Source: Chrysochromulina tobinii
Taxonomy: Eukaryota > Haptophyta > Prymnesiales > Chrysochromulinaceae
Reading direction: 5' to 3'
DNA: 46,113 nt
NCBI GenBank assembly: GCA_001275005.1
Contig: JWZX01003247.1
Span: 1-46,113 of the forward strand
Shown: piece after piece, positions 28,192-37,851 of the stretch
Layout of the letters: every line of letters starts with the position of its first letter
Position numbering within the stretch: position 1 is the stretch's first letter
The notes under the pieces: generated by a model
Told to the model about the DNA's origin: nothing
What the model saw: only the letters and a program-made list of their open reading frames with translations
Databases searched by the model: none
Translations under genes and position numbers: made by a program

Positions 28192-28974
28192 ATGGCAACC
28201 CTGCTCAACGTGACCTCGCAGCGCCTCACGCATCTCGATGGACCGCCAGCATACCCCGTCGACAACTTCGTCTCGCGTGCGTACAGCTGGGATAACGATG
28301 GTGTGGTGATGACTACCTTCACGGTCATCCTCACCATCCTCCTGGAGCTCTGCTCCTTGGATGCCGTGAGCCGCATCGTCAGCGCCAAGCAGGGCGCGCA
28401 GCTCTACGCAAAGGGTGTCGCCATGAATGTGGTCAACAACTGTCTTCTCGGCCCGCTGGCGTACGAGCTTGTGTCCACGTGCTTCATGGCTCCGCCCCTG
28501 AGCGGGTGGGGCCGAGTTGGGATGGTGACGGCTATCCTCGTGGGGCATGCGATCGGATACTACCTCGCACACCGCTGGATGCACACGAAGCAGATGTACT
28601 GGGCGCACCGCTTCCACCACCGCTTTAACATGCACGTGGCTCCTGTGACGGCAAACGCTGTGTCTCTGGCCGAGTACGTAGTGGCCTACATGGCGCCGTT
28701 CATCCTTGGTTCGGCGCTGCTGCAGCCCGACCGGCTGTCGCTGTTCGTGGCGGTGGGCATCATCTCGCTGAACAATCTGCTCATCCACACGCCGCGCCTC
28801 GCCGACCTCTCCGCGCGCCTCGTCCCTTGGCTGTTCGTGTCGACCGAGATGCACTTGGAGCATCACCGCAAGCTGACCACGCACTGGGCCGCGCCGACCA
28901 TCTCGATCGATCGTCTGATCGAGTACTTCATGGGCACGCCGGGAAGCTACGGCAAGGAGTTCAAGGACGACTGA
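28192..28974 (+). CDS. Fatty acid hydroxylase / sterol desaturase family membrane di-iron enzyme
   Basis: Single exon, 260 aa from ATG in CCATGGC; the frame continues upstream without ATG. Three histidine clusters bind the di-iron centre: HRWMH, HRFHHRFN and HLEHHRK, with spacing like the C-4 sterol methyl oxidase/ERG3/hydroxylase superfamily. Hydrophobic segments lie near 40-60, 80-105, 110-130 and 165-200, so an ER membrane protein. It oxidises a lipid C-H bond with O2 and reductant; sterol versus fatty acyl substrate cannot be told. It is 201 bp downstream of the esterase. Confidence 0.9.
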   Translation: MATLLNVTSQRLTHLDGPPAYPVDNFVSRAYSWDNDGVVMTTFTVILTILLELCSLDAVSRIVSAKQGAQLYAKGVAMNVVNNCLLGPLAYELVSTCFMAPPLSGWGRVGMVTAILVGHAIGYYLAHRWMHTKQMYWAHRFHHRFNMHVAPVTANAVSLAEYVVAYMAPFILGSALLQPDRLSLFVAVGIISLNNLLIHTPRLADLSARLVPWLFVSTEMHLEHHRKLTTHWAAPTISIDRLIEYFMGTPGSYGKEFKDD

Positions 28975-29627
28975 GCTTCTGGGAGCATGTGTAGCTGTGG
29001 GAGATATCCCATTTTAGCAGCAGCCTGTGCCGCGCTGCAAACGTACCTTATTACTGCAAACGCTGTGTTAACGCTGTGTGAGCCGGTGAGGCTGGAGACG
29101 TGAGAAGCTGAAAGCCGTTGCACATTGCTCATTGCTCCTTGTGGACATCGTTCGCATTCTCTTAGGAACGCAAGCGCATCCAAAATGCAAGACGATATCC
29201 GAAAACGCGACGCCATCGGGGTAAGGTAACGTTAACGTAACGATGCGACGCGCGACAGGGGCCCGCGCCGCCACGAGCACAGCGCGCCCCGCGATGGCAA
29301 GCGCACAGCCACACCGGAACGGGTAACGCGGGTAAGCGCACACATCGTCACACACGAGGCCGCGCGCGGAGGTCTGCGTCTGGCGGCGGGCGTCACCGTC
29401 TAGTCACCGTCACAGGCCGTCAGGCCCCGTCAGCCAGGAGCCAGCGCGGCAGCGCAGGACTGCGGGGAACGCGAGTCCGCGACCGGGGAGCGATTGGTAT
29501 CAGTGATTTTCAGTGATTGATCGTTCAGACCAGGCGGTGCAGCACCTCCGCAAGCTCAGCCCTCGAGAGATACTCGAGAGATCGGATTGAGCGTCCTCGA
29601 GTCGCTTGATGACGAGTCGCTCAGGGC
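28975..29627. other. Intergenic between convergent genes
   Basis: 653 bp between the 3' ends of the desaturase and SHIPPO genes. It includes GGTAACGTTAACGTAACG (29225-29242), a near-palindrome, and CCGTC-rich short repeats near 29390-29430. No gene seen. Confidence 0.5.
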
Positions 29628-30509
29628 TCACACGTTGTATGCGCCGGGCGCTGGCGTATTGCCAAAGCGTGCGGCCAGCTTTTGCGTGTACCAGCGGTCG
29701 CAGCTGCCGAAACCACGAGAAGGTGAACCGGCTTTTGTGCTCAGCCTCTGCGGGCCGATCGAGTCCTGCAGCGTGTAGATGGGCCCTGGCGAGATCTTGC
29801 CGAAACTCTTGGTCCGTTCTTGGGCTGCGGACGTGTACACTTTGTCCATGTTCTCGCGCGTGCTCGTGCCCATTCCGAAGAGGGGCGCGGAGGCGAAGCG
29901 GCCCACCGCCTGTGGGCCGACGCTTGAGGCGATCTCGTACGCTCCCGGCGCCGGCTGCTTCGCGGCGGCCTTGAGGGACGGGTCCTTGAAACGCTCATTC
30001 GTTCCGAAACCCCAGCAAGGCTCCGAGCCTTTGCAGGACGAGTACTGCTTGCCGACCCCGGCGACCCCGCTGTAAGTGGCGGGCCCCGGCGAGCCCACGC
30101 CTGAAAAGGTGGAGATCGAGTGCTCTTCAGACACGTAGACCTTCTCGACGCCCTGGCGTGTGGAGGTGCCCATCGAGAAGCCGCCCGGCCCGCCAATCGT
30201 GTCTTTCATGTCGTAAGCGTTTGGCCGCTGGCTAGCAGGAAGATGGTTGAACCGCTCGGAGGTGCCCATCCCGTACGACGGCTGGGACGTGAGAATGAGC
30301 TGCGGTCCGAGCACACTCTTACTGCCGTACTTGGCTGGGCCGGGCGACAACGGCATGGTCGAGAGCTCTGCGTGCTTCGGCGAGATGAAGACTTTGGCCG
30401 CATGCTCGCGAGTCGAGGTGCCGAAGCCATAAGAGGGCGCCGACTGGCGCGAGGAGACCCACTGGTTGCCAAGCGTACTGGACACAAATGTGGTCAACGC
30501 GTCAGCCAT
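29628..30509 (-). CDS. SHIPPO/ODF3-repeat flagellar protein
   Basis: Single exon, 293 aa from the first ATG. It is built of repeated SPGPxxY or APGAY units (LSPGPAKY, SPGPATYSG, APGAYEI, SPGPIYT, APGAYNV) alternating with SYGFGTSTRE, SYGMGTSERF, GFSMGTSTRQ and LFGMGTSTRE. Proteins of this type (ODF3/CIMAP, SHIPPO1) bind microtubules of the axoneme, often in the doublet lumen. No signal peptide or TM. Its presence with a kinesin suggests a flagellated cell. The C-terminus ends in a final APGAYNV unit, so it looks complete. Confidence 0.92.
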   Translation of the reverse strand: MADALTTFVSSTLGNQWVSSRQSAPSYGFGTSTREHAAKVFISPKHAELSTMPLSPGPAKYGSKSVLGPQLILTSQPSYGMGTSERFNHLPASQRPNAYDMKDTIGGPGGFSMGTSTRQGVEKVYVSEEHSISTFSGVGSPGPATYSGVAGVGKQYSSCKGSEPCWGFGTNERFKDPSLKAAAKQPAPGAYEIASSVGPQAVGRFASAPLFGMGTSTRENMDKVYTSAAQERTKSFGKISPGPIYTLQDSIGPQRLSTKAGSPSRGFGSCDRWYTQKLAARFGNTPAPGAYNV

Positions 30510-30743
30510 TGCGACCGGCACTCTTTCTGTCCTCAGAAACTCGACTCACGGCCAGTCGCGTGCTCGCGTCCAAGTAGAAGGTTCCCGGGCACCCGCGTTC
30601 TTCGTTCGGTCGGATGTACAACCAAGAACGACCTGGAACGCTCTGCGTGAGCACTAATTGAGGTCCGGGACAAGAGGGAAGACCTCTGATTGAAAGGATC
30701 ATTCGCTGGAGCGCTCTCAAATGCGCGCTCTCACTGTCCAAGG

Positions 30744-33227
30744 TCAGACCATAGCCTTCGCGTTGGCCTGAAGGTTGGCGCGTGCGCGGGGGCCAAACTG
30801 CTTGCCCGGCACGGGAGTAACGGCGGCGCCCACGGCGACGCCCCCGCGCCCGTTTGGTTTCGTGGGCGGCGCGCCGCTCGGCGCTGGGGCTGCGGCTGCT
30901 GACGTTCCAAGAAAGGGGATCCAGCTGAACCATCCGCGACTCGGGGGCGGCGGCTTGGCGGCGGCCGGCTTGGCGGCGGCCGGCTTCACGGCGGCGCCAC
31001 GTTGGCTGCGTCCCTTGTCGGCCGCCTTGTCCGCGGGCGCGAGGGCGGCGGCGGCCTTAGCAGCCGGTAGCTTGGGCGCGGGTAGCTTGATGACGTCCCC
31101 ACGACGTGCTGCGGCTACCTCCCTGTGCCACCACCAGATTTGGAAGGCGCGTCGGCCGGCGGCGAGGAGCAGCAAGGCGGCGGCGATGAGCGTCAGGCTA
31201 TGGGCGGCCGAGGGGCTGCCGAGCAGTCGAACCGCCCAGGAGTCTGTTGGCCAATTCTCGAGCATGCTTGTGGGCAGGCCCGTACCCTCAGACGTCCCAT
31301 GGACGGGCGGCGGCTCGGCAAACCAGCGTGCGCCGTAGCCGGCGATGAGGAGCTCTGCGGCGGCGAGGCTCGTCCAAGGCGCAAAAGCGGCGGCGGCGGC
31401 GGCGGCGACGGGGGGCGGCGCCTCGCCTGCTTCGAGGTCGGTCTCATGCAAGGGAGCGTACTCGATGCCACTGCCGCCTCCGCAGAGTCGCGTGCCCAGA
31501 TGGCACAGCAACGTCCACAGAGTGACGAGAGCGATGACGAGGGCGCCCAGGTGGAGCAGTGCCGTTCCGGGCTCCGCCGCAAACGGCGTCGCGCACGAGC
31601 TGCTCACCTCGAGCTCGACCTCCTTCTCGAAGCTCATGAAGGCCTGCTTCGCTGCAGCCCACCGCGCCTCGAAGCTGTCGTCCATACTGCTGCTGCTGCT
31701 GCTGCTGCTGATGTGCGCAATGGGTGCGCTGGGCGGTGGAAACTTGGCCCATGCAAGCTCCCGCCGCCCGTGCGCCGTCGCGAGCGCCTCGGCACTAGTG
31801 GTGCTAGGCGCGAGCGAGCCGCGGAGCGTCGTCATCGGCGGCGCACACGCCGCCGTCCAGCTCCCGAGCACGAGGAGGAGGAGCAGCAGCGCCACGAGCG
31901 TGAGCAGGTCGGCGCACGCGCTCCCCTCCGGCCGCGGCGGCTCCGGCAGCCTGCGTCGCACCGGCTTCTTGGGCGGCGACTTGGTGCCGAAATCGACCCT
32001 GGCCTTCGCGGTGAACTCGGCGCGCGGCTCCGACGGCGCACCGGGCGCCGCGTACTCGACCTCCACAAAGGGGTTCTTGGCGGCCCTCTCGCGCTCGAGC
32101 TCCGCGGCTTTGAGCTTCGCCGCCGCCGCCTTCTCATACCGAAGCCTCGAGCCGTTGGGCAGATTCTCCCAACCATCGACGAGCATCGCACGCGACGGTG
32201 GGCCGTCCGTACTGCGCATCGCGAGCCTCGTCTTCTCCTCGGCGTACTCCTCGAAGGCGGTCTTCTGCAGCTGCTCCTCAGCGCTCAGCTCCTCGAAGAC
32301 CCTCTCCTTCTTCGGTGCCGGCGCCCTCTTCTTCGGCGGCGGCGGCGGCGGCGGCGCAGCACCTCGGGAGGGCGGCACGGAGGGCGGCGGCGCGGCCGGA
32401 ACGGCGCTGTCCTCCGACCCCGCCGACGATGGACCGGCGGCGCTCGTGCCTGGGTACACGCTGCCGCGCGGAGAGCAATAGCCTTCCTCGATTGCCGGCG
32501 CAAACGTCGCACCGCCCTTGCCCTTCTTCGGCGGCGGGAGCGCCTGCGCGGTCGGGGGCGCGTACTCACGGCCATATGCGGTTTGCGGCGGTTCGTCGTC
32601 GTCTGCGTAGAGCAGGGCCGCGGCGCGCTCCTCTTTTTCGGGCGAGGGCGCACGCTTGTGCTCCCTCTTCTGCTGCTCACGCATCTCGCGCAGCTCCGAC
32701 AGCTCCTGCGCCATCGCAGCCTCGAGGTTCTCGCGGTCGACGGCGGCCGCCTCTTTCATGACCCGTAGCTCCTTGAGCTCCTCGGCGACGGCCTTGCCCG
32801 CGCGCTCGAGGTTGGCGCGATCGGCCGCGGCCGCCTTGCGCAGCTCCTGAAGCTCCTGCGCGAGCCGCTGCTCGCGCTGCTGCTCGCGCTGCTGCTCGAG
32901 CTCGCGCTGGCGCTGGTACTCCTCGTCTTCCTCCCGCTGCAGCTGGTTCCAGCGCGCGACGGCCGCGAGCTCGAGCTGCGCGAGCTCGGCGTCATTGAGT
33001 CGGTGACCCTTTGCCAGCCGGTCCTTGAGCACGTTCACCTCGTCCTCAGCCGAGCTCTTCTTCTTCTCCGGTGCAGCTGCCGGCCCCATCTTGGCGTCCA
33101 GCACAGCGCTCGACGCCTTGCTCGATTTCAGCGGCTTGCTCGTGCTCGCTTTGGCTGGAGTGGCGGCCTCCTTCTTCTTGCTCGTGGGCGATACGGCTTT
33201 GCTGAGGGATTTCAGCATGCTGCTCAT
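30744..33227 (-). CDS. Coiled-coil membrane protein with HMG-box-like segment
   Basis: Single exon, 827 aa. Order: Lys/Ser-rich N-terminus; charged coiled coil (~65-200, REEDEEYQRQRELEQQ and on); Pro/Ala-rich stretch with runs of Pro; an HMG-box-like block (AFEEYAEEKTRLAMRS, then DGWENLPNGSRLRYEKAAA); then four hydrophobic segments (LLTLVALLLLLLVLG, LHLGALVIALVTLWTLL, a weaker one at PWTSLAAAELLIAGYG, SLTLIAAALLLLAAG) and a Lys/Ala-rich tail. The aromatic, Arg/Glu and W-x-x-L...Y-E-K-A spacing is what suggests HMG; loop length is short. If real, this would be a membrane-anchored DNA-binding protein, which is inference. Start is the first of two close ATGs. No known full-length homologue comes to mind. 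Confidence 0.7.
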   Translation of the reverse strand: MSSMLKSLSKAVSPTSKKKEAATPAKASTSKPLKSSKASSAVLDAKMGPAAAPEKKKSSAEDEVNVLKDRLAKGHRLNDAELAQLELAAVARWNQLQREEDEEYQRQRELEQQREQQREQRLAQELQELRKAAAADRANLERAGKAVAEELKELRVMKEAAAVDRENLEAAMAQELSELREMREQQKREHKRAPSPEKEERAAALLYADDDEPPQTAYGREYAPPTAQALPPPKKGKGGATFAPAIEEGYCSPRGSVYPGTSAAGPSSAGSEDSAVPAAPPPSVPPSRGAAPPPPPPPKKRAPAPKKERVFEELSAEEQLQKTAFEEYAEEKTRLAMRSTDGPPSRAMLVDGWENLPNGSRLRYEKAAAAKLKAAELERERAAKNPFVEVEYAAPGAPSEPRAEFTAKARVDFGTKSPPKKPVRRRLPEPPRPEGSACADLLTLVALLLLLLVLGSWTAACAPPMTTLRGSLAPSTTSAEALATAHGRRELAWAKFPPPSAPIAHISSSSSSSSMDDSFEARWAAAKQAFMSFEKEVELEVSSSCATPFAAEPGTALLHLGALVIALVTLWTLLCHLGTRLCGGGSGIEYAPLHETDLEAGEAPPPVAAAAAAAFAPWTSLAAAELLIAGYGARWFAEPPPVHGTSEGTGLPTSMLENWPTDSWAVRLLGSPSAAHSLTLIAAALLLLAAGRRAFQIWWWHREVAAARRGDVIKLPAPKLPAAKAAAALAPADKAADKGRSQRGAAVKPAAAKPAAAKPPPPSRGWFSWIPFLGTSAAAAPAPSGAPPTKPNGRGGVAVGAAVTPVPGKQFGPRARANLQANAKAMV

Positions 33228-33465
33228 GAGTGCACCGGACGGACTGCGCCGAGGAGGTCAATCCGCGGCTCTGCGTGCTCAAACACTTCGCGAAGCGTTG
33301 ACCCTCTTTCACCCCAAATTTGGGTTCGCCCATTCTCGTGATTTCACAGTCGTACCGGGTAGGTCGCTTTCAAGGGACAGGACTGTCAGTTTCCCCGGTC
33401 CAGCAGTTGCAACACGAGCAAGCGTGCGTACATAGGCGTCAGAGACGCGGGCCTGCTACGGTTCG

Positions 33466-34497
33466 TCAAGTCCGGATCATTTCCGGCCATGATTCCGACG
33501 CGTTGCCTTCGGGTGCTGCTGCTGGCGAGGGCGGCTCGACGTGCAACGCAGCGATGCTCTCGGCGACTCGGCCAACTTCATTGCCAAAGTCGTCAGCCTC
33601 CCGCAGCAAGAACGCCTCCGTCTGCTCCCGGCTCATCTCGGGCTCATGCCACGCCCGCACCGCCGCCGTTGTCACGTGCGCCAGGTACTTGGGCAGGTCC
33701 TCCTCATTGAGGTTGATGCGCCGCTGCATCTTGGGCGCTGGCGAGCCGCTCGATCGCTCGAGCTGCCGAAAGTAGTGCTCGATCGTCTCCAGCAGGTAGT
33801 CGGGCAAAGGGGCGAATAGCATCTTGCGGCGCAGTAAACTCTTTGCGTCCAATGCTGCCGCCGTCATCAGGCGTGGCTCTTGGGCACCGTCCGGGATCCA
33901 GACCACCGGTCGTACCGACGCATCTCCGCTCATCTTGAGGAGTAGCAAGCACGGCGAGTCGGCCGAGAGCGCGCCCACCGCCTGCGCGAGCGTCACACGC
34001 CGAGGGAAGCGAACGCGCGGTCCGCACTTGGGAGCACAGCGCATGTCGAGCTCGCTCCCTTTCCACAGCGCGTCGGCCACTTGGCGCACCACCTCAGGCG
34101 GCAGCTTGCTCAGAAGAGAGTCCGATGAGCTGGGGCGTGCACCGAGCCAAAGCAGCCTCTCCGTCTGCCAGCGCGCAGCTGCGGCGTAGTCAGTCTCGCT
34201 CCCGAAACTCGAAGTGAAGAGACCCCAATCGGAGGCGGGATTGCGGAGTTCGGAAACGTTGATCTCCTCGTAGCCAGGAAACGCGCCGCCGACGCAGCAG
34301 ATCTGCACGTAGACGCTGGCCAGCGGGTCCAAAGTGGCGTTGCACAAGGCTTGCAATACGCCATCCCTATTTCGTACCATCCAGTGCCGAATGGCCTCCT
34401 GCGCCTCCTGCGCGGCCGTCATGCGGGACCGGGCTCTCCTCGTATTGAGGACCGGAGGCACCGTGCCACGCCGAGTGCGGAGTGCCGATGCGGCCAT
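33466..34497 (-). CDS. Hypothetical protein, possible F-box-like motif
   Basis: 343 aa from the ATG at 34497 (AAGGAATGGCC context). The frame extends to an ATG at 34611, but the added 38 residues read like pyrimidine-rich leader, so the inner start is preferred. SLLSKLPPEVVRQVADALW resembles the opening of an F-box. Elsewhere are PCLLLLKMSGDASVRPVVWIPDGAQEP and FAPLPDYLLETIEHYF. No membrane segment or enzyme motif. Single exon. Confidence 0.7.
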   Translation of the reverse strand: MAASALRTRRGTVPPVLNTRRARSRMTAAQEAQEAIRHWMVRNRDGVLQALCNATLDPLASVYVQICCVGGAFPGYEEINVSELRNPASDWGLFTSSFGSETDYAAAARWQTERLLWLGARPSSSDSLLSKLPPEVVRQVADALWKGSELDMRCAPKCGPRVRFPRRVTLAQAVGALSADSPCLLLLKMSGDASVRPVVWIPDGAQEPRLMTAAALDAKSLLRRKMLFAPLPDYLLETIEHYFRQLERSSGSPAPKMQRRINLNEEDLPKYLAHVTTAAVRAWHEPEMSREQTEAFLLREADDFGNEVGRVAESIAALHVEPPSPAAAPEGNASESWPEMIRT

Positions 34498-34611
34498 TCC
34501 TTGTCCTTTGAGTGATGATGAGGGCGGAGAGAAAGGAAGAAGCGAACGCGCAAGGGATCGGGATCGCGCGCGCGTGAACACACAGAAAACCTGTGTACAA
34601 GAGTCGGACAT

Positions 34612-35094
34612 GTCAAGTCAGTTCAAGCTCAAGTCAAGTTTTCCTTACTCACCTGGCTCAGAAAAAACAGAACGCCAAGGGTCGTCGTCTACACGTGTGG
34701 AGCGGCTCGCGGCAGCTGCCAGCTCAAAGACTTTCAAAGCAAGCAAGCACCAAGCAGCAATGAGCAAAGACTTTTAAAGACGACGTTGAGCTTGCTTGAC
34801 TTTCAAAGACGACGTTGAGTATCCCCGCAGGTTTGAAAAGTGCGCCCTGGGCGCGCGGATTGACTCTCTATACTAGTAAACTCGTGTCGTCGAGAAGGTT
34901 CTGGATCTCGCGGTGGGACTCGGACCCTCTCAGTTTGCTGTCTCTGTTTGGCCGCTGTTAAGAGCCCATAGATTGCCCATGCAGCAAATGAATCGGCGTC
35001 TCAGTTCGTTCGGTTCGTGTGTCGAGGACTTCGAGGGCGGCCCGATGCGCTGCGACGACGAGGAGATCTCGATCTGATATCTATGGGCATCAGC
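34612..35094. other. Intergenic with short direct repeat
   Basis: 483 bp. AAAGACGACGTTGAG occurs at 34776-34790 and 34805-34819 (29-bp period), and related CAAAGACTTT strings lie just before. It lies upstream of the unknown gene at 33466-34497. No gene recognised. Confidence 0.6.
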
Positions 35095-35544
35095 TCACCG
35101 CCGTCGAGACCAGCTTAGCAGTTGCTTGGTCAGATGCCATCCAAGGCCCAGCTCGCATTCATACACCGCCAGCTGCGCGCCCGTCTCGCTGCGCAAAATG
35201 TCTGCTGTCCGCTGTGCGTCTCTCCACGTCGTCCAGAGCGCTTTTGATCGGCCATGGCTGTCAGTGCGCGCGCACGGCATTGATGACGGCCGCCCATGGC
35301 GAGGCGCGAGATGCCAGCAACCGCAGGCGCTGCACAAGTACGGTGATAGCCACTCGCTACCCGAACGGGCGTTTGCATGCACGGCGCCTTCATGTGCATC
35401 AGCCTGAGAGGCATACTCGGTGAGCGGTAGGCCAGTGGCACGGCCGAAGCAAGTGGTGCTCTTAGTCGGGCGGTTGTGTATCGAGCGTTCGAACCACGAT
35501 CGTCGAGCAACGCCCCCTCGTAGCACCTTCGTCACGACCATCAT
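35095..35544 (-). CDS. Small protein with two Cys/WHL motifs, zinc-ribbon-like
   Basis: 149 aa from the first ATG pair. Two similar units: YLCSACGCWHLAPRH in the middle and YECELGLGWHLTKQ near the C-terminus. The Y-x-C-x(2-5)-C/G-x-WHL pattern, preceded by LTEYASQADAHEGAVH, resembles small zinc-ribbon proteins common in bacteria and phages, where one reads PY-x-C-x-x-C-x-x-WH. The first unit has two Cys plus His, the second one Cys plus His, so together they could bind one metal ion. Function unknown. Being short, intronless and phage-like it might be a transferred gene (inference). It overlaps no other gene and ends 5' to nothing recognisable. Confidence 0.55.
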   Translation of the reverse strand: MMVVTKVLRGGVARRSWFERSIHNRPTKSTTCFGRATGLPLTEYASQADAHEGAVHANARSGSEWLSPYLCSACGCWHLAPRHGRPSSMPCARTDSHGRSKALWTTWRDAQRTADILRSETGAQLAVYECELGLGWHLTKQLLSWSRRR

Positions 35545-35778
35545 CGGGAGCCACGACCGATGAACTTGCAAGTGGTCAGATGATGACAGGAGGTGCGCCG
35601 ATCGGCGGACGGGGCCGCGCGGGGGAACCTAGTGGGCGAAAAATTTCCAATCGCGGCCCGACAAGTCAAGTCAACGCGAGTCCAACGCGAGTCCGAAGAC
35701 CGTGACGGAACAATAGGATGCTTTTCGACGAGGGGCCTCGTACAAGAAAGTGTCCATTACGGCGCGTCAACCGTCGCA

Positions 35779-37851
35779 ATGCGCAGCACGGTGCAGCCTG
35801 CGGATCGCCAGTTCCTCAAGCGCCAGAAGGGCGTGAAGGCGAAAATCGCGGCGCTCGCCTTCACCCTCGACAAACCGCTTCTGTCGCTCTTGCAATGCCA
35901 CATCTCGGTCTTCCCACGCGCTTGCTGTCGGGTGGAGCTCTGGTTTTTCACGCTGCTGCACACGGGCCTGTTCGTGCTCAAGCTGTACGGCTACACACCT
36001 TTGTTGGCGTCGATTACCAACGAACGCGCGCCCGTCAACGAATGGGCAATCACGCTCGAGGTCTCGATCGTGTCCATCTCGTCGACCTTCATGGCGCTCC
36101 TCCTCGTCTTCTACAACAGCCAGTGCTACGGTCGTTTCACGTCGTTCTACCATGCGTCGTGCGGCATGGGTGGCGCGCTGCAGGAGATCGCCGAGATCAC
36201 ATCGGTCACGATGGCTGGATCCCCGGCGCAGCGCTGGGACGTGTGCCGCTACGCGCTCGCCTCGGCCACTACGATCTACGGGAAGGTACTCAACCTCTCT
36301 AGGAACAAGCTGGCCAAGCTGGACGATGAGGCGTGGGAGCGTCTGATGGTCTCGGAGGAGGCGTGGCTGGGCACGGCCAAGGAGGGCGTGGAGCCCGCGA
36401 TGCCCGCACTCCTCGACGACAAGGAGCGCTTCGTCCTCTGCTCCGCCGAATGCGCCGGCAAGGAGTTCCAGATCCTCCAGATGTGGTCTCTGGACGCGGC
36501 GTACCGCGTGTACGCGCCCAACGGCGGCGCGGATGGGCTCATGTGCCACTACGGCCGTCTCGAGGATGCCGTGCTCCGGCTGCGCTCGCACGGCGCGGCC
36601 ATCACCAATCTGCTCGAGATGCCCGTGCCGTTCCCGTACTATCACATCCTCGTCGTGATCATGTTCGTCAACTTCACGCTGTTCAGCGTCGCCTTTCTGG
36701 ACCTGAACTCGTACGCGACGCCAGTCGCGATGTTCCTGATCGTCTTCATCTTCAGCGCGATGCGCGAGCTCTCATCAGCCCTCGCCAATCCCTTTGGCAC
36801 CGACGAGGCAGCCTCCCTCGTGTCCGCGTACGTTCACAAGCAGCGCGAGCTCATCTCGTTCCTTGCATGCTCGGAGCGCTGGCAGATGCATGCGTATGTT
36901 TGGGAGCCGGATGCAGGCGATGATGGGCAGCAGCTGCAGCAGCTGCCGTTGCCTCACCTGCCGCCTCATCCCGCCGACCTTGAGGCCGCGTACGCCACCG
37001 CCTATGCGCATCAGGAGCATCTGCTACAGCAGCAGCAGCAGCTGCAACAGCTCGAGGAGCAGCTCGAGCAGCAGCAGTACGAGCCGCCATACGACGAGGA
37101 GCCCCAGTCGTTACGGATGGAGCCGTTACGGATGGAGCAGCGCCTCGCCCTCGAGCAGCTGCTCGCCGAGCAGGGCGCGCAGATCGCCGCCCTCCAGGCG
37201 AACCTGCAGCAAGCCGCCGCTGCCCGCTCGGCACCCAACGGAAGCGCCGTCTCGAGCGCACCCAGAGGAAGCGGCGCAGCCCCAGCCGCCGCCGCGCCGA
37301 CCGCCGCGGGCGCAGGCGCGGCGCCAGCACCGCAGCGCGGTACGTTGCGCCCGGCGGGTCATGCTTGCATGCTTCCACCCGTCGTCGGACCACGCCCGGC
37401 ACGGCGCGGTCCTCTCAAGCTCGACGAACCCGGAGGCGCGCCCGCGACGGCGCCGTGCGCGGCGGCTGCCGTCCCAACGGCTCCTCCCCAGCGCGCGCCG
37501 CCGCCGCTGCCGAGCTCAGACGAGATTGCGCGGGGCTCGGGTGCGCTCGAGACGGCGCCTCCTAACGTGCTCCACGGCAACACGACGCAGCAGCGTGCCT
37601 CGCATTCCACAGCTTGGGCACGGGAGTTGCCGCCGGATCCCGTGCCGCAGACCCTCTCGTCGATCAAAACGACTCAGCCCTCGGCTGTGCCCACAGTACG
37701 CGCGCTGCTCAGTCCTCCGCCCGCCGCTGCGGCCGTGCAGCTGCCCGGCTACGAGTGCGTCAACGTCAATGGCAAGGTGAGCTGGCAGCCTGTGCGAGCG
37801 GGCGCGCACGCGGAAGGGGAGAATCAGATCGTGTATGAGAAGGAGGATTGA
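35779..37851 (+). CDS. Bestrophin-like anion channel with long Gln/Pro-rich tail
   Basis: Single exon, 690 aa from the first ATG. Hydrophobic segments near 50-75, 95-115 and 290-345; the bestrophin/UPF0187 fold is suggested by FYNSQCYGRFTSFYHA after TM2, the PVPFPYYHILVVIMFVNFTL segment, and the acidic ANPFGTDEA following the last TM, in the place of the Ca-clasp acidic cluster of bestrophins. From residue ~390 the tail is rich in Gln (QQQQQLQQLEEQLEQQQ, likely coiled coil), Ala and Pro and is probably disordered. Bestrophins pass Cl- or HCO3-; algal relatives feed bicarbonate to the thylakoid, but no plastid-targeting leader is visible here. The exact start depends on a 186-bp open stretch upstream lacking ATG. 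Confidence 0.82.
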   Translation: MRSTVQPADRQFLKRQKGVKAKIAALAFTLDKPLLSLLQCHISVFPRACCRVELWFFTLLHTGLFVLKLYGYTPLLASITNERAPVNEWAITLEVSIVSISSTFMALLLVFYNSQCYGRFTSFYHASCGMGGALQEIAEITSVTMAGSPAQRWDVCRYALASATTIYGKVLNLSRNKLAKLDDEAWERLMVSEEAWLGTAKEGVEPAMPALLDDKERFVLCSAECAGKEFQILQMWSLDAAYRVYAPNGGADGLMCHYGRLEDAVLRLRSHGAAITNLLEMPVPFPYYHILVVIMFVNFTLFSVAFLDLNSYATPVAMFLIVFIFSAMRELSSALANPFGTDEAASLVSAYVHKQRELISFLACSERWQMHAYVWEPDAGDDGQQLQQLPLPHLPPHPADLEAAYATAYAHQEHLLQQQQQLQQLEEQLEQQQYEPPYDEEPQSLRMEPLRMEQRLALEQLLAEQGAQIAALQANLQQAAAARSAPNGSAVSSAPRGSGAAPAAAAPTAAGAGAAPAPQRGTLRPAGHACMLPPVVGPRPARRGPLKLDEPGGAPATAPCAAAAVPTAPPQRAPPPLPSSDEIARGSGALETAPPNVLHGNTTQQRASHSTAWARELPPDPVPQTLSSIKTTQPSAVPTVRALLSPPPAAAAVQLPGYECVNVNGKVSWQPVRAGAHAEGENQIVYEKED

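Noticed and set aside
31125-32768. 547-codon plus ORF antisense to the coiled-coil protein
   Set aside because: Arg-rich low-complexity shadow; the minus frame has coiled coil and TM segments.
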